From assembly GCF_022378335.1 (NCBI RefSeq), contig NZ_JAIQCI010000006.1, positions 248,001 to 312,000 of the forward strand: a stretch of 64,000 bases of DNA. Reading direction: 5' to 3'. This document shows, in pieces, positions 8,334 to 18,713 of the stretch. Source of the stretch: Croceicoccus hydrothermalis. Lineage in GTDB: Bacteria; Pseudomonadota; Alphaproteobacteria; Sphingomonadales; Sphingomonadaceae. The notes under the pieces were generated by a model, which was not told the DNA's origin, did not search any database, and saw only the letters and a program-made list of their open reading frames with translations. The position numbers and the translations under genes were made by a program. Position 1 is the stretch's first letter, and the number at the start of each line of letters is the position of its first letter.

Positions 8334-9746
8334 ATGGCGGATGAGCAGAACCGGCATCTCATGCTGGTCGATGACAAGGCCGAGCAGACGCGGCAGATCG
8401 GCGCGATGGCCGCGCGCGCGGGATGGCGCACGACCCCGATTGCGAGTGCGACCGCGGCGCTCGCCTGGCTGTCGCAGGACGATATCGTGCCGCCCAACGC
8501 GCTTCTCGTCGACGATCGCGTCACGGGCGAGAAGACATCCCAACTGATCGGCGATGTCCGCTCCATCCTGCCCGACCTCCCCGTCCTGCTTTTGACAGAG
8601 GCGTCGTCGTCGCTGCTCGCGGTGCAGGCGATGCGTGCCGGCGCCGTCGATTACCTCGTCAAACCGATCGGTTCGGAACGGCTCCTCTACGCATTGGAAA
8701 GCAGCCTTCAGGGGCGGCGCCAGAAGGACGAACTCGCCCCGCTTGCAGAGAAGATCGGGCGCGATCTCGGCTTCGACATGATGATCGGCTCCGCGCCGGA
8801 ATTGCGCGCCGCGCTCGCCCGTGCGGCAAAGCTGGCGCGCGGACACGCCCCGGTACTCGTGTCGGGAGAATCGGGAACCGGCAAGGAACTGCTCGCCCGC
8901 GCGATCCATTCTGCCAGCCCGCGCAGCAAGCAGCCGATCCACGCCGTGCATCTCGCGGGCGTCGCGCCCGGCCATATGGAATCGGCGCTTTACGGCCATG
9001 AAAAAGGGGCATTTGCCGGCGCGTTCGAGCGCCATGTCGGCCTTCTGGAAAAGGCGGATGGCGCGACCTTGTTCATCGACGATATCGAACGGCTGCACCC
9101 CGCGCTTCAGGCCCGACTCGCCAGCACGATGGAGCGCGGCGACGTAAAGCCGGTCGGCGCGGCGCACGGCTTTCGCGTCGACGTGCGGATCCTCGCTGCC
9201 GCCAGCCATCCCGCCCCGCACATGCGCGACACGCATATCCTTGACGACCGCCTCTGCGACCTGCTGGCCCCGAACGAGGTCAGCCTGCCGCCCCTGCGCG
9301 AGCGGTCCGGCGATATTCCGCCGCTGTGCCGTCATTTCCTGACGCTCATCGGGGAGCAGCCGGGCCTGCGCAAGCTGAGCATTTCGGACGAGGCGCTGGC
9401 CCTGCTCGAGGGATATGACTGGCCCGGCAACCTTCGACAATTGCAGGCCGTGTTGTTTCGTGCGGTCGTATTCTGCGACGTCGAAACCCTGTGCCCCAGC
9501 GATTTTCCGCAATTGCTCGACATCGTCGGCGACCATACGCCCAGCGCCGCACCGCAAGCGGCCGGGATCACCCTGTTCGGTAACGATGGTCACATTCGCT
9601 CGCTTCAGGATATCGAATCGGACGTGATCCGGCTCGCCATCGGCCATTATCGCGGCAGGATGAGCGAGGTCGCGCGGCGGCTCGGCATCGGGCGGTCGAC
9701 GCTTTATCGCAAGCTCGCCGAACTCGGCATCGACAGCGCGACGTAA
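8334..9746 (+). CDS. NtrC-like response regulator with variant GAFAGA and Walker B motifs
   Basis: A 470-residue protein with a receiver domain (about 8-125; acidic LMLVDD near the start, Asp60/61 in LLVDD, Lys110 in YLVKP), an AAA+ domain (about 150-385; Walker A GESGTGKE at 178-185) and a C-terminal Fis-type helix-turn-helix (442-462, MSEVARRLGIGRSTLYRKLA). The sigma-54 contact loop reads GAFAGA (225-230) instead of GAFTGA. Walker B reads LFIDD instead of LFLDE, and the FRxDLYYRL arginine-finger block is replaced by ILDDRLCDLL. Known proteins with altered loops (R. capsulatus NtrC, HupR, TyrR) do not use sigma-54. No kinase gene is adjacent. Confidence 0.88.
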   Translation: MADEQNRHLMLVDDKAEQTRQIGAMAARAGWRTTPIASATAALAWLSQDDIVPPNALLVDDRVTGEKTSQLIGDVRSILPDLPVLLLTEASSSLLAVQAMRAGAVDYLVKPIGSERLLYALESSLQGRRQKDELAPLAEKIGRDLGFDMMIGSAPELRAALARAAKLARGHAPVLVSGESGTGKELLARAIHSASPRSKQPIHAVHLAGVAPGHMESALYGHEKGAFAGAFERHVGLLEKADGATLFIDDIERLHPALQARLASTMERGDVKPVGAAHGFRVDVRILAAASHPAPHMRDTHILDDRLCDLLAPNEVSLPPLRERSGDIPPLCRHFLTLIGEQPGLRKLSISDEALALLEGYDWPGNLRQLQAVLFRAVVFCDVETLCPSDFPQLLDIVGDHTPSAAPQAAGITLFGNDGHIRSLQDIESDVIRLAIGHYRGRMSEVARRLGIGRSTLYRKLAELGIDSAT

Positions 9747-9753
9747 GGGCGCG

Positions 9754-10299
9754 CTACCATTCGCGCATGGCCACATCGCGCGGGAGGTAGAGCGGATGGC
9801 GCGGATGGCCGTGTTTCGTAAGCCCGAAATGATGAAGCGCCCCGCCCTCCTCCCGGCATAGCGCGAGCACAGCGTCCCCGCGCCCGCGATGGGCGCCGTG
9901 CACGCCCCACGCCGCCACGGTCCGATCGGCCAGCGCGAGCGCCAATCGCGCGGCATCGTCGTTGTGACGCCCCACCGGCCCGCTCCGCCGTTTCAGCTTT
10001 GCCGGGTCGGTTTCGCGCAGCGCAAACAGGTTCCACACCAGCAGCGCCGCACCCGCATCGCGCGCCCGGTTGTGACAGCGCGCGATAGTCGGATCGTTGC
10101 TCAGATGATCGGCCTTCGACGGGTTCAACATCGCAATCGCATAAAAAGGCGCGTCACCATGCGCATCGCGCCAGAGGAGATAACGATAGCGGCCGCATCG
10201 GCTGAATACCGCGCCATGTCCGCTCTGCGCGTCATGGCGGAAATCGAGCATCGCTTCCCCGGCCCAGTGACGGATGCGCGCGATTCGGTCGGCATTCAT
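9754..10299 (-). CDS. DUF1643 domain protein
   Basis: A 181-residue cytoplasmic protein of the DUF1643 family, function unknown. Family-like stretches are YRYLLWRDAHGDAPFYAIAM, LNPSKADHLSNDPTIARC, VWNLFALRETDP and the C-terminal HFGLTKHGHPRHPLYLP. I place the start at the ATG at 10299, which overlaps the folP stop as ATGA; a longer upstream reading falls inside folP. Translational coupling to folP suggests co-expression, but the link to folate synthesis is only positional. Confidence 0.82.
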   Translation of the reverse strand: MNADRIARIRHWAGEAMLDFRHDAQSGHGAVFSRCGRYRYLLWRDAHGDAPFYAIAMLNPSKADHLSNDPTIARCHNRARDAGAALLVWNLFALRETDPAKLKRRSGPVGRHNDDAARLALALADRTVAAWGVHGAHRGRGDAVLALCREEGGALHHFGLTKHGHPRHPLYLPRDVAMREW

Positions 10300-11420
10300 T
10301 CCGCGAGATGGGCAAAATCGGTCAGCGCCGCATCGCGCAGACCGCGCCACACCCGCATCGCCTGCACCGTTTCGGCGGCATCATGCACCCGCAGCAGCGC
10401 CATGCCGGCATCCATCCCCTTCAACGCGATGGCAAGCGAGCCCGGCATGCGTTGCGGCGGCGGCACTTCCTTTGCCAGCGCGCCGATGAACCGCTTGCGA
10501 CTGGCGCCCAGCAAAAGCGGCTGTCCCAGCGCGTGGAACAGCGGCAACGCATTGATGAGAGCGAGATTTTCGGCCAGCGTCTTGCCGAAGCCGATACCGG
10601 GGTCGAGCACGATGCGCCCGCGCGCGACACCCCCTGCGATCATCGCGTCGCGCCGCGCCGCCAACCAGTCGAACACGTCCAGAACCACATCGCCATACGC
10701 GGCGTCTCCATGCAGATCGCCGCCGTTTCCGGGTGCATGCATCGCGACGACCGGCACTTTTGCCTGCGCGACGATATCCATCGCGCGTGGATCGTGGCGG
10801 AGGGCGGACACGTCATTGATGATGCCGGCCCCCGCCGCGATCGCCTCGGCCATGACCGTGCCATTGCGCGTATCGACCGACACCGCCGCCCCCCCGCGCG
10901 CCAGCCGTTCGATCACCGGGATCACCCGGCGCAGTTCCTCGCCTTCATGCACCGGCTCCGCGTTCGGGCGCGTCGATTCGCCGCCAACGTCGATGATCGC
11001 CGCACCCGCCTCCAGCATGGCCACACCGTGGTCCACCGCCGCATCGGTACCTGCGGCAAGGCGCCCCCCGTCCGAAAAGCTGTCAGGGGTGATGTTGAGG
11101 ATGCCCATGATCTGCGGCTGATCGAGGCGGATCGTCCGCGCGCCGCCCGGCGTTTCGAGGTTCAGTGCCGGGTGCGCCATGCGCAGGTTCGCCCATTGCC
11201 GCTCCGCCTCTGCGCCAAGGGTATCCGGCAGGGGCGCGATGGCCGACGCCATGTCCGGCGCGGCCACGATGTCGCGTGCCGTGATGGTTCCATCCGCCCC
11301 GCGCCGGATAAGCGCGAATTCGCGGGCATAGACCATCGATCCGGCAAGCCGCACCGCGTCTCCGCCGACCGCCTGCGGCGCGTCGACGAAGCTAATCGGG
11401 CTGAGATAAAGCTTTTCCAT
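10296..11420 (-). CDS. folP: Dihydropteroate synthase with N-terminal extension
   Basis: Condenses p-aminobenzoate with 6-hydroxymethyl-dihydropterin diphosphate in folate synthesis. The catalytic TIM barrel begins near residue 100: QPQIMGILNITPDSFSDGG, then IIDVGGESTRPNA, VSVDTRNG, IINDVSA, LDPGIGFGKT and LLGASRKRFIG, all classic DHPS motifs. At 374 residues it is about 100 longer than the usual 270-280. The extra N-terminal part, rich in Ala and Asp, has no motif I recognise. It ends in a 4-bp overlap with the DUF1643 gene and begins 18 bp downstream of ccrM. Confidence 0.94.
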   Translation of the reverse strand: MEKLYLSPISFVDAPQAVGGDAVRLAGSMVYAREFALIRRGADGTITARDIVAAPDMASAIAPLPDTLGAEAERQWANLRMAHPALNLETPGGARTIRLDQPQIMGILNITPDSFSDGGRLAAGTDAAVDHGVAMLEAGAAIIDVGGESTRPNAEPVHEGEELRRVIPVIERLARGGAAVSVDTRNGTVMAEAIAAGAGIINDVSALRHDPRAMDIVAQAKVPVVAMHAPGNGGDLHGDAAYGDVVLDVFDWLAARRDAMIAGGVARGRIVLDPGIGFGKTLAENLALINALPLFHALGQPLLLGASRKRFIGALAKEVPPPQRMPGSLAIALKGMDAGMALLRVHDAAETVQAMRVWRGLRDAALTDFAHLAE

Positions 11421-11438
11421 CGCCCGCCTGTAGCGGGG

Positions 11439-13380
<1,942 letters not shown>

Positions 13381-13419
13381 GAGGGCCTGCGGAACCTTTG
13401 GCCCCGCATTCGAATTGGT

Positions 13420-14619
13420 ATGTTCATGATCATTTCGCGCCCGATATCCATCACCGCCCCCCTTTCGCTTGTCGGCGTTCTTGTTGCAAGCTGTGCGCCC
13501 GCGCCGCAGGGCAATGCCTCCGAAGCGCGCGATGCACCCGTGGCGACCGCGCCATCGTCCGATACGGACGGTTTTCCCGGGTTTGCGCTGACCGAAATGG
13601 GCACGTTCGACGAACCGTGGGCGCTCGCGTTCGAGCCGGGCACGGACCGCCTCTTCGTCACCGAGAAAAAGGGCAACATCCGCATCCGCCAACCCAATGG
13701 CGCCATGGGCAGCGTCAGCGGCGTGCCCCGCGTCGATTACGGCGGTCAGGGCGGCCTTGGCGATTTCGTGTTCGGCCCCGACTATGCGCGCACCGGGCAT
13801 GTGTATCTGAGCTGGGTCGAGGCGGGCGACGGCGATACGCGCGGCGCGGTCGTGGGACGCGCGCGGCTGATCTGTGAGGAGAGTGGCGTGAACTGCACGC
13901 TCGACGGATTGGAAACGATCTGGCGGCAAACGCCCAAGGTTTCGGGCCGCGGCCATTACTCGCATCGCATCGCCTTTTCGCCGGACGGGCAATATCTCTT
14001 CATCACCAGCGGCGATCGGCAGAAGAAGGATCCTGCGCAGGATCTTTCGAATACGCTCGGCACCATCGTCCGCCTGCTTCCCGACGGCACGCCGGCCCCC
14101 GGCAATCCGTTCGCGGATCGCGGCGGCGTTTCGGCACAGATTTGGTCCTATGGCCATCGCAACATGCTCGGCATCGATTTCGATCCCGAGGGGCGGCTCT
14201 GGGTGCTCGAACACGGGCCCAAGGGCGGCGATGAGCTGAACCTTGTCGAGAAGGGCGGCAATTACGGCTGGCCGATCGTCTCGAACGGGGTGGATTACGA
14301 TGGCAGCCCCATTCCCGACAACGATACGCGCCCGCAATTCATCAAGCCGCGCATCGGGTGGACCCCTGTGATCGCGCCGGGCAATTTCATCTTCTACACA
14401 GGCGACATGTTCCCCGCGTTGAAGGGGCAGGCGATCATCGCAGGGCTGAAGACAAAGGCGATCATCCGCGTCGGTTTCGACGGGACCACGCCGACCGAGC
14501 TTGCCCGCCACCCGATGGACCGCCGCATCCGCGAAGTGGCGCAGGGGCCGGACGGCGCCATCTGGGCCGTGGAGGACGAGGGCGGCGCGCGGCTCTGGCG
14601 TCTGACGCCGGAAAGCTGA
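13420..14619 (+). CDS. PQQ-dependent aldose sugar dehydrogenase, lipoprotein
   Basis: A soluble-type quinoprotein of the YliI/Asd beta-propeller family, oxidising aldose sugars at the periplasmic side. The product is 399 residues from ATG 13420 (an alternative ATG lies at 13426). It begins with a lipoprotein signal in which LVGVLVASC ends at the lipid-anchored Cys. PQQ-site family motifs follow: EPWALAFEPGTDRLFVTEK, GGQGGLGDFVFGPDY, GRGHYSHRIAFSPDG, FITSGDR, IWSYGHRNMLGIDFDP and EHGPKGGDELN. No PQQ synthesis genes are in the window, so whether it is active as holoenzyme is unknown. Confidence 0.9.
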   Translation: MFMIISRPISITAPLSLVGVLVASCAPAPQGNASEARDAPVATAPSSDTDGFPGFALTEMGTFDEPWALAFEPGTDRLFVTEKKGNIRIRQPNGAMGSVSGVPRVDYGGQGGLGDFVFGPDYARTGHVYLSWVEAGDGDTRGAVVGRARLICEESGVNCTLDGLETIWRQTPKVSGRGHYSHRIAFSPDGQYLFITSGDRQKKDPAQDLSNTLGTIVRLLPDGTPAPGNPFADRGGVSAQIWSYGHRNMLGIDFDPEGRLWVLEHGPKGGDELNLVEKGGNYGWPIVSNGVDYDGSPIPDNDTRPQFIKPRIGWTPVIAPGNFIFYTGDMFPALKGQAIIAGLKTKAIIRVGFDGTTPTELARHPMDRRIREVAQGPDGAIWAVEDEGGARLWRLTPES

Positions 14620-14654
14620 TCGCCCGCGGCCGGGTGCCGCAAATCCGCGGGCGA
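14620..14654 (+). terminator. GC-rich hairpin after the sugar dehydrogenase
   Basis: TCGCCCGCGG (14620-14629) and CCGCGGGCGA (14645-14654) form a perfect 10-bp stem starting right at the stop codon of the dehydrogenase gene. No U-run follows, so termination efficiency is uncertain. A weaker GATAG/CTATC hairpin lies directly downstream. Confidence 0.4.
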
Positions 14655-14728
14655 AGATAGCGTTTCTATCGCCCCCACGCGCTTTTTCGCAATCGACACC
14701 GCGCGTCTCACGCCGTATCCGCGCGCCC

Positions 14729-15271
14729 ATGTCCACGATCATCCCCCTTGCCAATGTCGATCCCGCCATGATCGAGCAATTGCTGGACCGCGCGTTCGAG
14801 CCGGAGCGGCACCGCCGTACCGCCTATGTCGTACGGGAGGGGATGGAATGGCTGCCGGCGCTGTCCTTCGCCGCGCTCGATGACGAGGACATGCTGTGCG
14901 GCACGATACAGTGCTGGCCGGTTGCGCTCAACACGCCGGAGGGGCGCGCCGTCCCGCTCATCATGGTGGGGCCGGTCGCGGTGCTGCCAGCGATGCAGAA
15001 CGAAGGTTTCGGCAAGATGCTGATGGTCTCCGCGCTTCAGGCGCTGCGCGACATATCGGGTCCGCAGGGACCGTTGCCGCAGGTGTTGATCGGCGATCCC
15101 GAATATTACGGGCGCTTCTTCGGCTTTACCGCGGCGCATACGGGCGGCTGGGTGCTCCCGGGGGAGTGGGAACCGGCGCGCCTGTTGTGCCGTGCGGAAA
15201 ACCCGGCGGTCCTGCCGGAAAAGGGCGTGCTGGGCCCATGGGGCGCCGCCGCCCGCGCCGCCGCCGGATAG
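14729..15271 (+). CDS. GNAT-family N-acetyltransferase (YhbS-like)
   Basis: A 180-residue acetyltransferase-fold protein. The acetyl-CoA-binding loop is VLPAMQNEGFGKMLMVSALQ (Q-x-x-G-x-G type, about residues 85-104), preceded by the beta strand VGPVAVLP and followed by VLIGDPEYYGRFFGF, typical of YhbS-like GNATs. Substrate unknown. The ATG at 14729 gives a normal-length product. It stands alone between the sugar dehydrogenase and the DUF1285-Nudix-cca group. Confidence 0.85.
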   Translation: MSTIIPLANVDPAMIEQLLDRAFEPERHRRTAYVVREGMEWLPALSFAALDDEDMLCGTIQCWPVALNTPEGRAVPLIMVGPVAVLPAMQNEGFGKMLMVSALQALRDISGPQGPLPQVLIGDPEYYGRFFGFTAAHTGGWVLPGEWEPARLLCRAENPAVLPEKGVLGPWGAAARAAAG

Positions 15272-15337
15272 CGTCGCCGCGATAAAAGCGGGGGTCCGGG
15301 TCTTGGCGTTTGCGCGCGCCGGTGCCAGATAGGATCC

Positions 15338-15898
15338 GTGCCTTACGAACCGAACCCCGACCTCGCCTCCATGTCCCTTGCCGAGGTTGCCGATGCCGTC
15401 GCGGCGCGCAAGCTGCCCCCGGTATCGCGCTGGAACCCTCAAAACACCGGCGACAGCGAAATGCGCATCGCCGCCGACGGCACGTGGTATCACCAAGGCT
15501 CCAAAATCACGCGACAGGCGATGGTCCGCGCTTTCTCCAGCCTGCTGCGCCGCGAAGGCGACACCTACTGGCTCGTCGTCCCGTATCAGAAATTGTCGAT
15601 CGCGGTGGAAGATGCGCCATTCATCGCCGTCGACGTGACGCGGCATGAGGATGACGGCGTCCCCGTGCTCGCCTTTCGCAGCAATACCGACGATCTGGTC
15701 ACGGCCGATGCCGACCATCCCATCATCGCGCGCGGCGACCCCGATACGCCGGCGCTTTATGTCGAGATGCGCGACGGACTGCTCGCCCGGCTCGACCGGT
15801 CGACCTATGCGCAACTGGCCGAGATCGCCATCGCGCGCGGCGGCGAACCGCTCGCCGTGGAAAGCAGGGGTGCGGTGTTCCCGCTGACCCCGGGATGA
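15338..15898 (+). CDS. DUF1285 domain protein
   Basis: A 186-residue cytoplasmic protein of DUF1285, function unknown. The family pattern is visible: PPVSRWNPQNTGDSEMRIAA, DGTWYHQGSKITRQAMVRAF, LLRREGDTYWLVVPYQKLSI and VDDAPF-like VEDAPFIAVDV. The likely start is GTG at 15338, because the MPYEPNPDLASMSLAEVA opening fits homologues; an ATG 11 codons later is the alternative. Its last codons overlap the Nudix gene as ATGA, and the DUF1285-Nudix-cca order is familiar in sphingomonads. Confidence 0.85.
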   Translation: MPYEPNPDLASMSLAEVADAVAARKLPPVSRWNPQNTGDSEMRIAADGTWYHQGSKITRQAMVRAFSSLLRREGDTYWLVVPYQKLSIAVEDAPFIAVDVTRHEDDGVPVLAFRSNTDDLVTADADHPIIARGDPDTPALYVEMRDGLLARLDRSTYAQLAEIAIARGGEPLAVESRGAVFPLTPG

Positions 15899-16494
15899 GC
15901 ACGATCCGCGATGCGTTGACCGCCATGCACCGTCGCGGCCATGCCCGCCCGCTGGCCGACCTTCGCGACGATGCCGATTTCATGGAAGACAATGTCGCGC
16001 GCCCCGCCGCCGTGCTGATCGCGGTGACGGAGCGGAAGGACGAACCGGGCGTGCTGCTGATCGAACGGCCGGCGAAGATGCGCACCCACGCAGGCCAGGT
16101 CGCCTTTCCCGGCGGCGGCATCGACGCGGGCGAAACGGCGGAGCAGGCCGCGCTCCGCGAAGCGCGCGAAGAGATCGCCCTTCCATCGAGCCGGGTTCAT
16201 GTCATCGGCCGCACCGACGGCTATCGCACCGCCACCGGCTTTGCCATCACGCCCGTGCTCGCCACCGTGCCGCCCGATCTGCCGCTGCGCGCCAATCCGG
16301 CAGAGGTCGACGAATGGTTCGAGGTACCGCTGTCCTTCGCGCTCGATCCGGCGAACCATGTCGCGTGCAGCGCGATGTGGAACGGGCGCAAACGCCATTT
16401 CATCGAGATGCATTGGGACGGGCACCGGATCTGGGGCGTGACGGCGGCGATACTCGACAACCTGTCCCGGCGCCTGCGGTGGGCGGGGCGATGA
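15895..16494 (+). CDS. Nudix hydrolase, probable CoA pyrophosphatase
   Basis: A 199-residue Nudix enzyme. The Nudix box GGGIDAGETAEQAALREARE continues to EI and is preceded by RTHAGQVAFP, a combination characteristic of the NudL/CoAse group that cleaves CoA and its derivatives. The metal-binding Glu residues of REARE are intact. Four-base overlap with the DUF1285 gene upstream and a 4-base overlap with cca downstream indicate one operon. Substrate is inferred from the family motif only. Confidence 0.9.
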   Translation: MSTIRDALTAMHRRGHARPLADLRDDADFMEDNVARPAAVLIAVTERKDEPGVLLIERPAKMRTHAGQVAFPGGGIDAGETAEQAALREAREEIALPSSRVHVIGRTDGYRTATGFAITPVLATVPPDLPLRANPAEVDEWFEVPLSFALDPANHVACSAMWNGRKRHFIEMHWDGHRIWGVTAAILDNLSRRLRWAGR

Positions 16495-17660
16495 TGCTTC
16501 CCGCCCTGCCCTGGACGCGATGGGCCGGTCTGCGCACGCTGGTCGATGCGCTCGGCGCCGATGATTGCCGCTATGTCGGGGGGTGCGTGCGCGATGCGTT
16601 GTTGGACGTGGCGGCGCAGGACATCGACATCGCCACCCGCCATGCACCCGATGATGTGATGCGCGCACTGAACGATGCGGGCATTCGCACCATTCCGACC
16701 GGGATCGACCATGGCACGGTCACCGCGCTCCTGCCCGAAGCCTCGGTGGAGATTACGACATTGCGGCGCGACGTGGCGACCGACGGGCGGCATGCCACGA
16801 TCGCATTCACCGACGATTGGCGAGAGGATGCGGCGCGCCGCGATTTCACGATCAACGCGCTCTATGCCCACCCCGCAACGTTGGTCATTGACGATTATTT
16901 CGGCGGGCTGGACGATCTGAAGTCCGGGACCGTGCGCTTCATCGGTGATGCGCGCACCCGGATTGCGGAGGATCACTTGCGCATCCTGCGCTATTTCCGG
17001 TTCGAGGCGCGTTTCGGCACCGGTGCTCCCGATGCGGAGGCGGTCGCGGCCTGCCGGGAATGTGCGCCGACATTGATGGGGCTTTCACGCGAACGGATCG
17101 GTCAGGAGCTGCGCCGGTTGCTCGCGCTGCCGGATCCTGCGTCGACGGTGCGGCACATGGCGGAGCTTGGCGTGCTGCGCGTGATCCTCCCCGAATGCGG
17201 GACGGATGAGCTCGACACTTTGAGCCGGCTGATCGAGGCGGAGGATGCGGCCGGTATCGCACCCGATGCCTTGCGCCGGCTTGCCGCTCTGCTGCCCGCG
17301 CGGCGCGATGTCGCGGCACAGGTCGCGGCGCGCCTGCGTCTTTCCAATGCGCAGAAGAAACGGTTGATCAGCGCGGCGGAGCGGGAGGCCGGCGATACCG
17401 CCAATCCGCGCGGCCTGCTGTTCCAGATTGGGCGTGAACGGTCGGAGGATCGGCTTTTGCTGCTCGGCGCCTCGCTCGATCCGATCGCGGGGTGGGAACC
17501 GCCGCCCTTTGCCATCGACGGGCGGGCGGTGATAGCGGCGGGCGTCGACAAGGGCCCGGCGGTCGCAGCCATGTTGCACAGGGTGCAGGCCCGATGGATC
17601 GACGAGGGATTTCCCGGCGCCGAGCGCACCCATGCCATCCTGCGCGAGGAGGTCGGATGA
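16491..17660 (+). CDS. cca: CCA tRNA nucleotidyltransferase
   Basis: Adds or repairs the 3' CCA of tRNAs, class II family (or poly(A) polymerase-like). The 389-residue product has the nucleotidyltransferase motif YVGGCVRDALLD (about 28-39) with catalytic acids in QDIDIAT (Asp44, Asp46), then RRDFTINALY, DLKSGTVRFIGDARTRIAED and HLRILRYFRFEARFG. Both ATG 16491 and 16494 are possible; the first overlaps the Nudix stop. A 34-codon frame overlaps its own stop as ATGA. Confidence 0.94.
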   Translation: MMLPALPWTRWAGLRTLVDALGADDCRYVGGCVRDALLDVAAQDIDIATRHAPDDVMRALNDAGIRTIPTGIDHGTVTALLPEASVEITTLRRDVATDGRHATIAFTDDWREDAARRDFTINALYAHPATLVIDDYFGGLDDLKSGTVRFIGDARTRIAEDHLRILRYFRFEARFGTGAPDAEAVAACRECAPTLMGLSRERIGQELRRLLALPDPASTVRHMAELGVLRVILPECGTDELDTLSRLIEAEDAAGIAPDALRRLAALLPARRDVAAQVAARLRLSNAQKKRLISAAEREAGDTANPRGLLFQIGRERSEDRLLLLGASLDPIAGWEPPPFAIDGRAVIAAGVDKGPAVAAMLHRVQARWIDEGFPGAERTHAILREEVG

Positions 17661-17761
17661 CGCGAAAGGCGACTGTCACCATGCGGCGCATGATCGCGCC
17701 GGTCGGCATCGCCCCTTTTTGCATGGGCGCGGTCAGCATCGGGAAAGCAGCAGGCTGCTAG
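17657..17761 (+). CDS. Doubtful 34-residue ORF after cca
   Basis: An ATG overlapping the cca stop (ATGA) opens a short frame MTRKATVTMRRMIAPVGIAP and ends at TAG 17761, 9 bp before the aspartic-protease start. There is a basic N-terminus and a mildly hydrophobic middle but no recognised domain. The overlap and spacing fit an operon, yet the length and composition could equally be chance. Confidence 0.2.
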   Translation: MTRKATVTMRRMIAPVGIAPFCMGAVSIGKAAGC

Positions 17762-17770
17762 GACCGGGTC

Positions 17771-18445
17771 ATGGATCTTTCCTTCATCCCGTTCGACGCG
17801 CTTCCTTTCGGCGATGTGCTCGAGGCACAGCCTTTGCTCGCACTCGCGCTGTTTGCCTTGCTCGTGTCGATCATCGGGTCGATGGTCGCGCGGGTGGCGC
17901 CTGCCCCCGGCGCCGCATTGCGCTCGCTCGGCAGCGTGGGGCTGGCCGGAGTACTGATCCTCACCGTCATCGACGTGGCGCGCATGAACCCGGATGTCGA
18001 TTTTGCGCTTCCCCAACTGGGCATGCCGAAACAGGTGGTCGAGGGCGACGAAACGCGCGTGCCGCTCGGCCGCGACGGGCATTACTGGGTCGAGGCGACC
18101 ATCAATGGTCATCCCGAACGGTTCTTGATCGATACTGGCGCCTCGCTCACCGCCATCGCGCCCGAAACCGCGCAGGCGGGCGGGATCGAGCGGGAGGCGC
18201 TGCGCGGGACGATTGCGCTGCGCACCGCCAATGGCGCGGCACCGGGGCAGATGGCGTCGATTTCGGAGCTGCGTGCGGGCAATATCGTGGCCCGCGATCT
18301 CGACGTGGTGGTCGCGCCGTCGATGGGCGGGATGAACGTGCTGGGCATGAATTTCCTCTCACGGCTCGATGGCTGGCGGGTGGAGGACGGGACGCTCATC
18401 CTGACCCCTGCCCCGGCGCAGGAAGCGGACGCGGACGAAATATAA
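17771..18445 (+). CDS. Membrane-anchored retropepsin-like aspartic protease
   Basis: A 224-residue protein of the clan AA, TIGR02281-like family. Two hydrophobic segments (about 21-40 and 53-70) precede a retropepsin domain with catalytic FLIDTGASLTAIA (Asp121-Thr-Gly) and the later VLGMNFLSRLDGWRVEDGTL. Retropepsins act as dimers, so each chain gives one DTG. The catalytic part is probably periplasmic. Natural substrate is unknown. It follows cca closely on the same strand. Confidence 0.87.
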   Translation: MDLSFIPFDALPFGDVLEAQPLLALALFALLVSIIGSMVARVAPAPGAALRSLGSVGLAGVLILTVIDVARMNPDVDFALPQLGMPKQVVEGDETRVPLGRDGHYWVEATINGHPERFLIDTGASLTAIAPETAQAGGIEREALRGTIALRTANGAAPGQMASISELRAGNIVARDLDVVVAPSMGGMNVLGMNFLSRLDGWRVEDGTLILTPAPAQEADADEI

Positions 18446-18713
18446 TTAGGGCAAGGCGAAATAAGGTTTGCATAGTTGGCGAGGTGCGCCTATCTGCCGC
18501 GATGTGACAGCGCGGGACCACCCGCGGCATCGGATGCAAGCGTGAACGCTGCCGGGACAAATCGGCAGATGTCCGCACCCGATTTACGGTTCGCACCGCT
18601 AAAGCTTCCCCATTCACGCTAGGGTCGCGATCTTGACCCCGCGCATTTCGCGCGCCGCTGCGCTTTGCAATTGCGCCCGGCGGCGGGAATGCGCCTGTAT
18701 ACGAGTGACCATC

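Noticed and set aside
8271..9956. Minus-strand frame of 561 codons over the NtrC-like gene
   Set aside because: The plus strand holds clear receiver, AAA+ and HTH motifs. The minus frame has none.
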